NCBI GenBank assembly: GCA_013286165.1
Contig: JABDGF010000006.1
Coordinates: 1 to 64,000 of the forward strand
Source: Acidobacteriota bacterium
GTDB lineage: Bacteria > Acidobacteriota > Terriglobia > Acidiferrales > UBA7541
Length of the DNA: 64,000 nt
Direction of reading: 5' to 3'
A program made the translations under genes and the position numbers. Below, in pieces: positions 1 through 7,489 of the stretch. Under the pieces are notes generated by a model that was not told the origin of the DNA, searched no databases, and saw nothing but the letters and a program-made list of their open reading frames with translations. The first letter of the stretch is position 1. The number at the start of each line of letters is the position of its first letter.

Positions 1-63
1 CTGCTCCAGGCGCGCGTCACCACGCAACAGGATCGGCAGCGGTTGCGGCTGCGGGGCGCTCAT
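1..63 (-). CDS. 5' fragment of an unidentified gene cut by the window edge
   Basis: An ATG at 63 on the minus strand opens a frame that runs off the window after 21 codons (MSAPQPQPLPILLRGDARLE...). A purine-rich GAGAGAGG lies about 12 nt upstream and could serve as ribosome binding site. The 'PILLRGDARLEQ' stretch faintly recalls the start of peptide deformylases, but 21 residues are too few to decide. It would be divergent from the gene at 133. Confidence 0.4.
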   Translation of the reverse strand, partial: MSAPQPQPLPILLRGDARLEQ

Positions 64-132
64 GCGGGCATTCTACCTCTCTCCGCTGCGTACGCGGGCG
101 GCTCTGATATAAAGGTCGGAGCAGGTGCAACG

Positions 133-579
133 TTGCAGTTTGAAGAAGCGCTCGCTACGTTTCGAGATTTTCTGATCGCGCAGAGGTATCCGCCCGACGT
201 GACGTGGATAACGCCGTGCGACATTGTGCTCGCGGCGCCCACGAGGGCTTACGTGAAGCTGCCTGTGCCCGACGCGAATGAAAAGGCTGTGAGCGCGCTC
301 TTCGGCGCGGCGAGTGTCGGCTTGGACGACGCCGTCCGCGAACTTGGGCTCGTGTTTCAGGCCGTCGGCGCGAGTGACGATCGCACTTTTGCCTACGCGT
401 GGCGTCCGGCAGACCTGGAGCAGGCGCGGCGCAATCTGGTGCGGCGCGGGCTGAAACTTTCTATCGCGGCGCGCGAGAGCCGGTTGTGCGTCATTGAAGT
501 GCGCGGAGCGCTGCGTTGGCGCGCGCTCCGCTATTGGTATCGCCGCAACGACAGTTCCCAACTGATTGAAAATCGTTAA
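133..579 (+). CDS. Hypothetical protein, 148 aa
   Basis: I do not recognise this soluble protein. A longer in-frame ATG at 43 would overlap the divergent gene start at 63. I prefer the TTG at 133, which has GGAGCAGG about 8 nt upstream and starts the protein at (M)QFEEALATFRDFL. The chain looks globular and mixed alpha/beta, with no membrane segment and no obvious catalytic motif. The C-terminus is Arg/Tyr rich. Codon use is ordinary for the region. Confidence 0.5.
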   Translation: MQFEEALATFRDFLIAQRYPPDVTWITPCDIVLAAPTRAYVKLPVPDANEKAVSALFGAASVGLDDAVRELGLVFQAVGASDDRTFAYAWRPADLEQARRNLVRRGLKLSIAARESRLCVIEVRGALRWRALRYWYRRNDSSQLIENR

Positions 580-590
580 CGCAACGCATC

Positions 591-660
591 GGGACACAGA
601 CATTTGTGTCTGTGGCACAGGCGCGAACGCCTGTGCCACTGGCAGGAATGCCCGTGCTAC
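591..660. repeat. Family A hairpin repeat, double unit
   Basis: Two adjacent hairpins: ACACAGA-catt-TGTGTCT, then ACAGGCG-cgaa-CGCCTGT followed by GCCAC. This is the commonest intergenic repeat of the window (consensus arms ACAGGC/GCCTGT plus a GTGCCAC tail). Confidence 0.75.
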
Positions 661-755
661 GCCGACGGCCTGGGAGGCTATCGGACGCACGCCGCGCTGA
701 CGTGCGCGAGGAAACTTGGGAGCGCGCGGGAGTTGCGTCCATAGCGTGGCGCGTT

Positions 756-1634
756 ATGATGCAGCGCATGTCGCCGGCCAGTAAACGCGTGAGCGCGTCA
801 TTTCACACGGTGACGGACGCGAAGGAATTTCTCGTGGGCCGCATCCTCGATCAAGCGGACCGCGAGGGCGCACCGCTCACCGAGGTGGAGCGCAAGATGC
901 TCTACTTCACCGAGCGTCACGCTCAAATTGACGGTATGTCTGCTATTTCCGACGAATTCGACCGCGACTACGATCAGAACGCATACGAAAAAAAGATGGC
1001 TGCGCTCGCGCATCGCGCCTACAAGCACGACAAGCGCCATGATTCCGAGGCCGCGCGACGCTGGCTCTCTGCCGCAAGCCACATGAAATCCGAGGATCAC
1101 TACCTCACGGTGATCCTACACAAAGCCGGCGTCCCGAAGCGTGACAAGAGCAAGATGCAACTGTTGCTCTTCGCCGCGGTTCTCGCGCTGGGCTTCGGCT
1201 ATTTGGCAGCGGCGAACTATGTTGACAGGCGGCTCGGACTCGCTCAGCGATCGTCTTACGGCCACAGCTCGACGAGGTCGAGCGGTTTTCTCTCCATCGT
1301 ATTGGCGGGAGTGGCGGCGCTCATTTACTTTTACATGTATTTTTTCATGCGCGGCCGGCCGGGTGTTTGGCCGCTGGGGCGAACGGCGGCCACGCGGCCG
1401 TCGCCGTCCACGGAGCTCGATCACGCGATGGACGCGGTGTATCTCGCGGAAGTCGCGCGCGAGTCGCATCATCGCCGCGTTGGGCTGATCGTGCTGCTGG
1501 CGTGGTGCGCGATGATTGGATGGATGTGCTGGCGCACGGCGTTGCTCGCGTGGCCGGGCGTGCAGCAAATCGGATTCGTCGCATGGACGCTCGTCGCCGC
1601 CGCCGCGATCGCCCAAACCATCTCGCCTGATTGA
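756..1634 (+). CDS. Hypothetical membrane protein with four TM helices
   Basis: The soluble N-terminal part (about 130 residues, charged, helical) contains the acidic stretch SDEFDRDYDQNAYEKK. Four hydrophobic helices follow: MQLLLFAAVLALGFGYL, FLSIVLAGVAALIYFYMYFF, VGLIVLLAWCAMIGWM and FVAWTLVAAAAIAQ, with a Ser/Arg-rich loop between the first two. No known domain is recognised. In-frame starts exist at 756 and 768, neither with a strong ribosome binding site; the frame further upstream reads through a hairpin repeat and is unlikely to be translated. Confidence 0.6.
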   Translation: MMQRMSPASKRVSASFHTVTDAKEFLVGRILDQADREGAPLTEVERKMLYFTERHAQIDGMSAISDEFDRDYDQNAYEKKMAALAHRAYKHDKRHDSEAARRWLSAASHMKSEDHYLTVILHKAGVPKRDKSKMQLLLFAAVLALGFGYLAAANYVDRRLGLAQRSSYGHSSTRSSGFLSIVLAGVAALIYFYMYFFMRGRPGVWPLGRTAATRPSPSTELDHAMDAVYLAEVARESHHRRVGLIVLLAWCAMIGWMCWRTALLAWPGVQQIGFVAWTLVAAAAIAQTISPD

Positions 1635-1640
1635 TTTTTC

Positions 1641-1924
1641 ACGCGTCGGACAGCCACCCTGGCGGTCCTCTTACGATTTCCGACGCAAATCCTGGCAAGA
1701 CTCATGCTCGGCCCACAAAGCAAAATTGCTGCGGCTTTGAGTGGCACAGGCTGGAGTTGGCCTGTGTGCCTTTGATTTAGTGTGACTACAAACTGCACAC
1801 AGGCAACAGCAGCCTGTGCCACATGCGTGTCTCCTTAACTGTGTTTCGTAGGCCGGCATAGATTATTGCCAGGATCGGGCGTGCGAGATCGTAGGACGAC
1901 CGCCAGGTTGGCTGTCGGACGCGT
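1641..1924. mobile_element. MITE-like element with long imperfect inverted repeats (family D)
   Basis: About 284 bp. The left arm starts ACGCGTCGGACAGCCA and the right arm ends TGGCTGTCGGACGCGT. Arms of roughly 70 bp (1641-1712 and 1849-1924) are largely reverse complements, including the inner motifs ATCCTGGCAA and TTGCCAGGAT. Between them lie two family A hairpins (1741-1770, 1795-1822). There is no coding capacity. Single-arm relatives occur near 3350-3475 and 4960-5056. Confidence 0.6.
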
Positions 1925-2067
1925 GCGGACGCGCGCGCGACAACACCTCCGGCGCGTGGGGCTGGGCCGCGCGCCGGAGGTTTGCCGCTCACCGCTACTT
2001 CACGTGCAACGCAACGCGGTGTGGCGCGCTGCGCTTACAACTTCGCCTGCATTGTTAGACGCCGCGT

Positions 2068-3186
2068 CTAGTACAACTCCCGCTTCGCTTCGTCCGCCTC
2101 TACGGCCATCTGCTGCAGCAGCTTCAGGAATTTCGGCTGCTGCCCGGTGAATAGTCCGCTGGCAATGAATCCGGCGATCGCCGCTCGAGCTCCCGCCAGC
2201 TCGTCTGTGACCGGACGAATCACCGCGCAGTGCGGCAGATTCGGGCTGATGAACTCGCACGGCACCGGGAAAATCAGGCTCGGCTGAAACTCCGGACCCT
2301 TGGTGAAGAAATCCGGGAACGTGAGTCCGCCCGACGACACCGGCGCCACCGGCCCTTGCACACCATTGCCGGCGAAATCCACCCACTCGAGAAAGTGAGC
2401 GACTTCGTCGCCGCCAATGGCCTGCGTGATGCGAAGCGTTTCGAGGCTGCTCGCTTTGTGGCCCATCGCCTGGTACAAACTCGATCCGCCCTGCTCGATG
2501 GCTCCGAAATGGAATGCAGCGGTGTTGGCGATGATCTGAATGTGATTCGGATCGTTGAAGTCGGCATTGGTGATGGGAATCGCGGTGCGATTCGTGATGG
2601 TGATCGCTTGTGGGAACGTCGCACCGAAATCCGGATTCGTGGCGCTGCGGTAGCGCAGAAACCAGCTGGTATCGACGTTCAGATGCATGAGGTTCGTGAG
2701 GCGGCCGATATTTTGCGCGCCCGATGCGGTGCTTCCCTGCAGCGTGCGGAATTGGTCGAAGTCCACCGGCTCGGCGCCCTTCCACTCCAAATATTTATTT
2801 AGAAAGTTGGCGTGGCTGATTTCATCGAGCGTATTGCTCGTTATGTATTGCGGTCCGTCGCCATCGAGCTGCGAAAGCGCGTTCTGGTAGGCGTTGAGCG
2901 TTTGGCCCGGATCGGTTTCGATGGGCATGCCGCTGGTGAGGCCGCCAAGTTCTGCGTACTGCTGCCACAGGTCGCTTTCGATGAGTTCCGCTGCGGCCAC
3001 AAATCGCAGAATCGCCGTGTCGCCCCGGTTCAGGCCTTCGTTCGATTCGGAATCGGACCGCATCGTGCTGCCAAATACCGCTTTCGCGCCGCCCGCGAAT
3101 ACGGTTCCCAGCGTGGCCGCGCCTGCCGCGAGCGCTCCATTGCGCAAGACGGCACGGCGATTCATCACCGTTTTTTTCGTATTCAT
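2068..3186 (-). CDS. Tat-exported ferritin-like domain protein, 372 aa
   Basis: The N-terminus has a twin-arginine signal (MNTKKTVMNRRAVLRNGALAAGAATLG...), so export in folded form is expected. The mature part carries the helical pattern of ferritin-like (DUF4439/Ferritin_2-type) proteins: AELIESDLWQQYAEL, a TLDEISHANFLNKYLEW helix, and IGGDEVAHFLEWVDF with Glu/His pairs that could hold a di-metal site. The start at 3186 is chosen for the GAGGAG five to six nt upstream and because the Tat motif follows it directly. Such proteins are often linked to stress or metal storage; the function here is inferred from family only. No operon partner. Confidence 0.75.
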   Translation of the reverse strand: MNTKKTVMNRRAVLRNGALAAGAATLGTVFAGGAKAVFGSTMRSDSESNEGLNRGDTAILRFVAAAELIESDLWQQYAELGGLTSGMPIETDPGQTLNAYQNALSQLDGDGPQYITSNTLDEISHANFLNKYLEWKGAEPVDFDQFRTLQGSTASGAQNIGRLTNLMHLNVDTSWFLRYRSATNPDFGATFPQAITITNRTAIPITNADFNDPNHIQIIANTAAFHFGAIEQGGSSLYQAMGHKASSLETLRITQAIGGDEVAHFLEWVDFAGNGVQGPVAPVSSGGLTFPDFFTKGPEFQPSLIFPVPCEFISPNLPHCAVIRPVTDELAGARAAIAGFIASGLFTGQQPKFLKLLQQMAVEADEAKRELY

Positions 3187-3999
3187 AAAGCTCCTCGTTG
3201 TGTGTCGGATGTGGGGTGGTGCTGCTCGAACACTGAGGTCGAGGGACGAACTACTTGTCACGCGTGCGTCTCGAAGATGTTTCTTCGTCGCATATTTTTG
3301 TGTGCGCGGCGTCGGTGACGAAATGATGACGCGAGTGTGAACGCGTCGCGCGTCGGACAGCGGACCTGGCGGTCCTCTTACGATCGGTCCGCGCGGCGCG
3401 GAAGAGAATCGGGCATGAGTACCCGGGCTACGCCTACCGCACGGTTGGCTGTCGGGCGCGAACTCCAGCCTCTGCCACTCAAGTGAACTCGCGCGTGCCG
3501 GATTTTGAAGTTGCCGGTAAGAACCGCGCACGCGCTGGACCACGCACTGACGAGCCATCTCCTACCGCTCGCCAACGCAAGCGTCTATCGGAGTGCGGCG
3601 GGTCCGGACGCCGCTTTTCCGCACACCACTTCTCTACATACTTACACACGGCCGAAGGCCCGGCACACACTCCACGCAGTCGCCGCGGCCGCACTCACAC
3701 CAGCGAGAACACCCAAGGAACTCGTTACGCCATGGCGCGCTCGGCGCGTGATCGATGTGCGCGCGTGTTGGATTGAGTGAAAGCGGCGTTAGGACCCGCC
3801 GCACTCCATAGCAGTTCCGGTACGCAACGATTTGAGGTGGCGGGTCGAGTGCGGCACCGGTGCGTCGTGCCCATACCGGCGAGGCGGCTGAGTAGCTCGC
3901 ATGTGCCCTGTTGTTGTGGTATATAGTGGCGCAACGATTGAGCCACCTTCGCCGTCCTTCCAACGGCGCGCAAGCCCCCGAAGCCCCAAAGGAGTTTCT
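3187..3999. other. Long intergenic region
   Basis: About 800 bp. It holds family D repeat remnants (3350-3475) and otherwise short overlapping frames on both strands with no consistent codon use or ribosome binding site. 3480-3900 is unexplained GC-rich sequence. AAAGGAG at 3988-3994 serves the gene at 4000. Confidence 0.5.
3350..3475. repeat. Family D repeat remnants
   Basis: GCGTCGGACAGC...CCTGGCGGTCCTCTTACGAT near 3350-3395 matches the left arm of the element at 1641. Near 3440-3475, GGTTGGCTGTCGGGCGCG and a degraded family A half (AACTCCAGCCTCTGCCAC) resemble the right arm. Confidence 0.55.
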
Positions 4000-4899
4000 A
4001 TGTGTGCTCGGCCGACGAATCGGGCGAAGGTGATTTCAATTGGTGCGGGCGTGGCAGAAGCGGCGGAACACGCGGCGGCGCCATCACTCACGGACGAAGG
4101 TCTCGCGATCGACACGCTGATCGTGTCGCACATCGATCCGGTGGAGGAGCCGATGGAGCGCGGCGACAAAGCCGCGCGAGCGGCGCGCAAGCACAGTGCG
4201 CGTGGGACAGGGCCCAAGCCCTGTCCTCCGACGCCTCGTCGCGCCGCCAACGCGGACGACGACTTCGCCGATGAAGACGCGCAGCCGCTCGTCCGCCGAC
4301 GCCCCGCACCGCGCTACGAACGCTCCCACATCCGCGAAGCGAAACTTCCCTACTACATTCCGAAACCGCGCGTGTACACGAAGAAGAATGTGCGGCACGC
4401 GCTCACCGGCTACTACATCTCGCGCGACACGATCTACGGGCCGGAGCGTTCCGGCGAATTCTACGTGCGCGACGCGTGCATTTATCTTTCGCGGCGTTCG
4501 CTCGGCACGCGCGCGGATATTCCCGGCGCGGCGGCGCGCGAACTCGGCCGCACGCTCGGCGATCTCGCCGGAGTGCCGCGCGCGAGCGGCACGGTGGCCA
4601 ATCGCGTCGCCGGCCGCAATGCGCCGCCGATCCCGACCGGCTATTTCACGATCAATGGGCGGATTTACGGCGGCGTGGGCCTGGCGTCGGACGCGATTGC
4701 CGGCACACAGAAATGCTCGGCGCAACTCGCGAAGGGAGAATTTCGCATCATCGGCAATTTGATCTACGGCCCGCCGGGCCGCCGCGTGCCGTGGCTTACA
4801 GCCACGGCGGCGACGACGGCGAAGCCGGCCGCAACTCCGGCCGCACGCGTGCGCCGCACAAAAGCCCAGCGCCGCCAAGACCGCACCAAAGCAGCGTAG
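4000..4899 (+). CDS. Hypothetical protein with repeated 'GY(Y/F)xIxxxIYGP' units, 299 aa
   Basis: The start at 4000 has AAAGGAG 6 nt upstream. The N-terminal half is low-complexity Ala/Arg. The C-terminal half has an imperfect repeat: ALTGYYISRDTIYGPERSG (about residue 135), PTGYFTINGRIYGGVG (about 215) and GEFRIIGNLIYGPPG (about 247), suggesting small beta-hairpin units. The tail is basic (KAQRRQDRTKAA). No signal peptide. Codons about 69-75, in the linker, coincide with a perfect hairpin (GGACAGGGC-ccaa-GCCCTGTCC, 4205-4226) related to the intergenic repeats. Not a family I recognise. Confidence 0.6.
   Translation: MCARPTNRAKVISIGAGVAEAAEHAAAPSLTDEGLAIDTLIVSHIDPVEEPMERGDKAARAARKHSARGTGPKPCPPTPRRAANADDDFADEDAQPLVRRRPAPRYERSHIREAKLPYYIPKPRVYTKKNVRHALTGYYISRDTIYGPERSGEFYVRDACIYLSRRSLGTRADIPGAAARELGRTLGDLAGVPRASGTVANRVAGRNAPPIPTGYFTINGRIYGGVGLASDAIAGTQKCSAQLAKGEFRIIGNLIYGPPGRRVPWLTATAATTAKPAATPAARVRRTKAQRRQDRTKAA
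4205..4226. repeat. Hairpin repeat inside a coding sequence (family F-like)
   Basis: Nine-bp perfect arms with a 4-nt loop, followed by TCCGACGC, resembling the intergenic GGGGCCCTGTCGGACGC repeats (e.g. 55080, 63955). It encodes the TGPKPCPP linker of the host protein. Confidence 0.5.
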
Positions 4900-4959
4900 C
4901 TTGTCAGCCGCCGCGCACGATGCTGGCAACCAGTGCGGCGCACCTCGCACACAATAGCT

Positions 4960-5056
4960 GAGTCAGCTTGTGGCACCTGTTTCTCTCCGCAAGTGTGTTG
5001 AGTAGGCCGGCATGGATTATTGCCAGGATCGTCGCGCGGGACTGTCGGACGCGCCT
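4960..5056. repeat. Single arm of the family D element
   Basis: GTAGGCCGGCATGGATTATT then GCCAGGATCGTCGCGCGGGA and CTGTCGGACGCGC match the right arm of the element at 1641-1924. A degraded family A half (TTGTGGCACCTG) precedes it. Confidence 0.6.
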
Positions 5057-5140
5057 TCGGTGCACCCGTGCAGGCGCGCGGTGCGTCTTACTGTGCGAAG
5101 GAGCGCGCGCCGTGAGAAGGTTCGCGCGCATGGAGGAACT

Positions 5141-5653
5141 ATGTACCTGATCGCCCCAGCCCGCAGCGTCGAATCGAATCAACCGCCCAACTCGCACTCG
5201 CGTTCGCGCGCGAAACGCGGCGTCGCATTTATCGCGCTTTTCGTAGCGGTTGCTCTCGCACCGCTCGCGCTCACCACACGGCATGCCGACGCAGCTGCTG
5301 CGTCCGCTTCCAGCGCGTCCACTGCGACGGCACCGAAACCGGCGCAAGGCACGCCAGCGCCGGCCGCAAAAACCAACGCCGATTACCCGGTCACCTTCCA
5401 CGTCGTCAACTCCTTCCTGCAGCCGGCCACCGCGATCAGCACGATCGAGGTGACCATCGACTCCGACCCGACGAGATACGAATACTGGGGCGACACGCGC
5501 GGCGGCATCTTGACGCCCGGCGATTATCCTGCGCGCGATTTTTCGAAGAGCGGCACCTCGCCCGGTTGGACGAAGCACGTCTACCGGATCCTTTTTCCCG
5601 ACGGCAAGACGGGCGACTTCACGCTGTGCGGACAGTGGTCGGACCAGAATTAG
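5141..5653 (+). CDS. Hypothetical secreted or anchored protein, 170 aa
   Basis: The start at 5141 is fixed by GGAGGAACT immediately upstream. A charged N-terminus (about 25 residues) precedes one hydrophobic helix (VAFIALFVAVALAPLALT), then an Ala/Ser/Pro-rich linker to about residue 80. A compact domain follows (DYPVTFHVVNSFLQPATA...GKTGDFTLCGQWSDQN), perhaps a small beta fold outside the membrane. No known family recognised. It lies just upstream of the micro-peptide unit, but a promoter-like site separates them. Confidence 0.6.
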   Translation: MYLIAPARSVESNQPPNSHSRSRAKRGVAFIALFVAVALAPLALTTRHADAAAASASSASTATAPKPAQGTPAPAAKTNADYPVTFHVVNSFLQPATAISTIEVTIDSDPTRYEYWGDTRGGILTPGDYPARDFSKSGTSPGWTKHVYRILFPDGKTGDFTLCGQWSDQN

Positions 5654-5668
5654 GAACGCGCGCCGCGT

Positions 5669-5683
5669 GTTGAATGGTTCAAC
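5669..5683. promoter_or_regulatory. Palindrome GTTGAATGGTTCAAC, candidate enhancer-protein site
   Basis: Perfect 6-bp arms (GTTGAA/TTCAAC) around a 3-nt centre. The same palindrome with one central change lies at 21535, upstream of the paralogous peptide gene at 21669. It sits about 127 nt upstream of the sigma-54-like promoter, a usual place for activator binding. Confidence 0.5.
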
Positions 5684-5809
5684 GTGGGCTGGATTATTCA
5701 ACGCATGCGAAAGCGCGCCAGTGTGCGAGGCTGTGACGCGCGCGTTGCGACCGACAGCGGCCGCAGTGCAAACGCGCCAGTTAGCGCGGGGCGAACGCCA
5801 TTCGCGGTT

Positions 5810-5825
5810 TGGGCCTCGCGTTGCA
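5810..5825 (+). promoter_or_regulatory. Sigma-54-type promoter candidate
   Basis: TGGGCCTCGCGTTGCA has the invariant GG (-24) and GC (-12) at the required 10-nt spacing and a full TTGCA -12 box; the -24 box matches only TGG. The -12 GC lies about 40 nt before the ATG at 5864, as at the paralogous locus at 21610. Confidence 0.5.
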
Positions 5826-5863
5826 TGCACACAGCCAGCAGCTCACGCACGATGGAGGACGAG

Positions 5864-6019
5864 ATGGCGACGAAAACGAACAAAGCGTCCAGCGGCAAGA
5901 AGTTGAAGAAAGTCTCCCTGAAACCGGTGAAGAACCTGACCACCACGCAGTCGTTGCTGAAGATCGACGGGATTAAAGGCGAATCGACGGACTCGAGTCA
6001 CAAGGATTGGATTGAGTAA
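5864..6019 (+). CDS. Lys-rich micro-peptide 1 (51 aa) ending in an Hcp-like motif
   Basis: The start at 5864 has GGAGG at 5854-5858. The N-terminal half is basic (MATKTNKASSGKKLKKVSLK then PVKNLTT). The C-terminus, SLLKIDGIKGESTDSSHK then DWIE, closely resembles the first beta-strand of type VI secretion Hcp tube proteins, but the frame stops right there and no continuation is seen downstream. It shares the Lys-rich/KP(V/L)xT layout with the peptides at 6107 and 21669. The next gene starts 87 nt downstream, and a terminator closes the pair. It could be an Hcp remnant fused to a leader or a genuine small peptide with a variable tail. Confidence 0.65.
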   Translation: MATKTNKASSGKKLKKVSLKPVKNLTTTQSLLKIDGIKGESTDSSHKDWIE

Positions 6020-6106
6020 CGAATGGCGGCGAATGGCAGCACGGTGATGTAGTAGCAGTTGGTATGGCAGATGATCGCAGCAGCTCAAGCTCACAAGGAG
6101 ACTACG

Positions 6107-6253
6107 ATGCCAAAAGCAAAGAAGGCCACCAAGCACTCACGTAAGCTCGCCGCCGGAAAGAAATCCGAATCGGTGAAGCCGCTCAAAACGAATATGAGCG
6201 ACCTGCATGTCACCAAGCCGGTGGATGCGCCATCGGCGAATCTTTTTAAATAG
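6107..6253 (+). CDS. Lys-rich micro-peptide 2, 48 aa
   Basis: The start at 6107 follows AAGGAG at 6094-6099. The sequence is a basic leader, KAKKATKHSRKLAAGKKSES, then VKPLKT and a short neutral tail (NMSDLHVTKPVDAPSANLFK). The leader aligns with the peptide at 21669: K-A-x-K-H-S/T-R/K, then G-K-x-x-E-x-V-K-P-L-x-T. No signal peptide or membrane helix. It is probably co-transcribed with the 5864 gene. A conserved leader with a divergent tail is typical of modified-peptide precursors, but no modifying enzyme is nearby. Confidence 0.65.
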   Translation: MPKAKKATKHSRKLAAGKKSESVKPLKTNMSDLHVTKPVDAPSANLFK

Positions 6254-6303
6254 CCCGCCACTGCGCGCGTGGAAGCGACGGCGATTGCGCCGTCAGCCCA
6301 CAG

Positions 6304-6342
6304 GCGAGCGGCTCGGATCGAAATCCGAGCTGCTCGCTTTTT
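6304..6342 (+). terminator. Intrinsic terminator of the micro-peptide operon
   Basis: Stem GAGCGGCTCGGAT / ATCCGAGCTGCTC (one wobble) with a CGAA loop, followed by GC and a run of eight T. It lies 50 nt after the stop of micro-peptide 2. Confidence 0.85.
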
Positions 6343-6627
6343 TTTGTGCTATTGCCCCATTGCCGCGCCGTTCACGTAACCACCTAAAAGCACGCCGCGC
6401 GTTCCACTTGACGCGCAGCCGCCGCCCAGCTTATCTTTTCCTCAACGTGGCATAGTTCGCGCCGGGCCTCTCGAAGCATCACAGCCGGACGCGCGCTATG
6501 GAAGGCACGAGCGGCGCACTCCCCGCCGTCTCGAACAACGACCGTAGCACCACCAGCAACGAGCAATTCGCGGCGTCCCTACCCCAGGCGCCCAACGGAT
6601 CCGTGTGCCTAACACAAAGGCCCAATC

Positions 6628-7041
6628 ATGATTCGCGTTTTCATCGCCGACGACTCCAAAGCCGTGCGCATTGCGATCCGCCGTCTGCTGGAAAGCCATT
6701 CCGATATTGAAGTGGTGGGAGAAGCCAACGATTACGACGAGACGCTGAGCCGCCTGAAATCGGCCAAGCCCAACGTGCTGGTTTGCGATTTGCGCATGCC
6801 GGCCAGCGCGAAATTCGAGCCGGTGCAAATTGCGGAGCTGGCCCGCGCCTGCCAGTGCGTGGTGATCGCGGTCACCTTCGCCGAGCTGGACGACCGGCTG
6901 CGCGAAGTCGCACGCCAAATTGGCGCCGCCGAAATTCTCACCAAGACCGACCTGTACGACACCCTGGTCCCCGAGATCCGCGAAGCCTTCAACGACGAGC
7001 CCCTCGACCTGCACGCCCGCGAAGGCGGCACACTCACGTAG
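6628..7041 (+). CDS. Single-domain response regulator (receiver only), 137 aa
   Basis: A complete CheY-like receiver. Acidic pair D8/D9, phospho-acceptor D54 (VLVCDLRMP), T83 (VVIAVTF) and K106 (ILTKTDLYD) are all present. A short tail follows the last helix and there is no output domain, so it would signal by phosphorylation-dependent protein contact. No histidine kinase lies in the window. The sub-family resembles receivers with the N-terminus MIRVFIADDSKAVRIAIRRL common in acidobacteria. Isolated, with hairpin repeats downstream. Confidence 0.85.
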   Translation: MIRVFIADDSKAVRIAIRRLLESHSDIEVVGEANDYDETLSRLKSAKPNVLVCDLRMPASAKFEPVQIAELARACQCVVIAVTFAELDDRLREVARQIGAAEILTKTDLYDTLVPEIREAFNDEPLDLHAREGGTLT

Positions 7042-7075
7042 CCAGCAGCATAGGCGATCCCGCCTGTGTGCTTTT

Positions 7076-7236
7076 CGCCTTTGACGTAATCCAGAGACCC
7101 GTTCACGGGTCGAAGGATCTCTCTTCGCCGTTGACGTTGCCGCGTGGCCCGACGCAGTGCTCCTGAATCTGCGCCAAAAGCCGGGGAGAGATCCTTCGGC
7201 CGATGAATCGGCCTCTGGATGACGTCAAAAGCAGGA
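7076..7236. repeat. Family C repeat, inverted pair
   Basis: Two copies in opposite orientation: GACCCGTTCACGGGTC plus GAAGGATCTCTCTTCGCC (left), and GAGAGATCCTTCGGCC plus GATGAATCGGCCTCTGGATG (right). Each has a central hairpin, GACCCGT/ACGGGTC or GGCCGAT/ATCGGCC. The hairpin changes while the flanks stay the same. Confidence 0.7.
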
Positions 7237-7249
7237 AAAAACGCCGCGC

Positions 7250-7489
7250 CTAGCGCGCTTTCTTCTTTACCTTTGGTTTTGTCTTCGTCGCCGCCTGGCG
7301 CCCACCCATCTGCACCTTCTCGAGCGCGTTCAGCTTCATCTGCTCGGCTTCGAGCCGCGTCCGGTAACTCGCCACCATCTCCGGCTGGCTCAGGGTGAGC
7401 TGTGCGACCAGTTCATCGACGACCAGTCGCTGCTCGCGGATCGCGCGTGTCTTGGCTGACATTTTGGAAACGCTAGGTTTTTTGGGCAT
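7250..7489 (-). CDS. Small basic coiled-coil-like hypothetical protein, 79 aa
   Basis: The start at 7489 gives MPKKPSVSKMSAKTRAIREQ... The middle (RLVVDELVAQLTLSQPEMVA, then SYRTRLEAEQMKLNALEKVQ) is one long amphipathic helix or coiled coil. The tail is highly basic (KTKPKVKKKAR), suggesting nucleic-acid contact. The frame remains open upstream but loses protein-like composition before this ATG. Divergent from the small gene at 7613. Function unknown. Confidence 0.55.
   Translation of the reverse strand: MPKKPSVSKMSAKTRAIREQRLVVDELVAQLTLSQPEMVASYRTRLEAEQMKLNALEKVQMGGRQAATKTKPKVKKKAR

Noticed and set aside
606-755. N-terminal extension of the membrane protein at 756
   Set aside because: The extension reads through a family A hairpin and has no ribosome binding site; gene-like composition begins at 756-768.
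3483-3780. Short plus-strand frames in the 3.5-3.8 kb spacer
   Set aside because: No ribosome binding site, biased Arg/Ser/Thr composition and overlap with repeat remnants.
6061-6082. Possible sigma-54 site before micro-peptide 2 (TGGCAGATGATCGCA)
   Set aside because: GG-to-GC spacing is 9 instead of 10, which normally abolishes function; co-transcription from 5810 is simpler.
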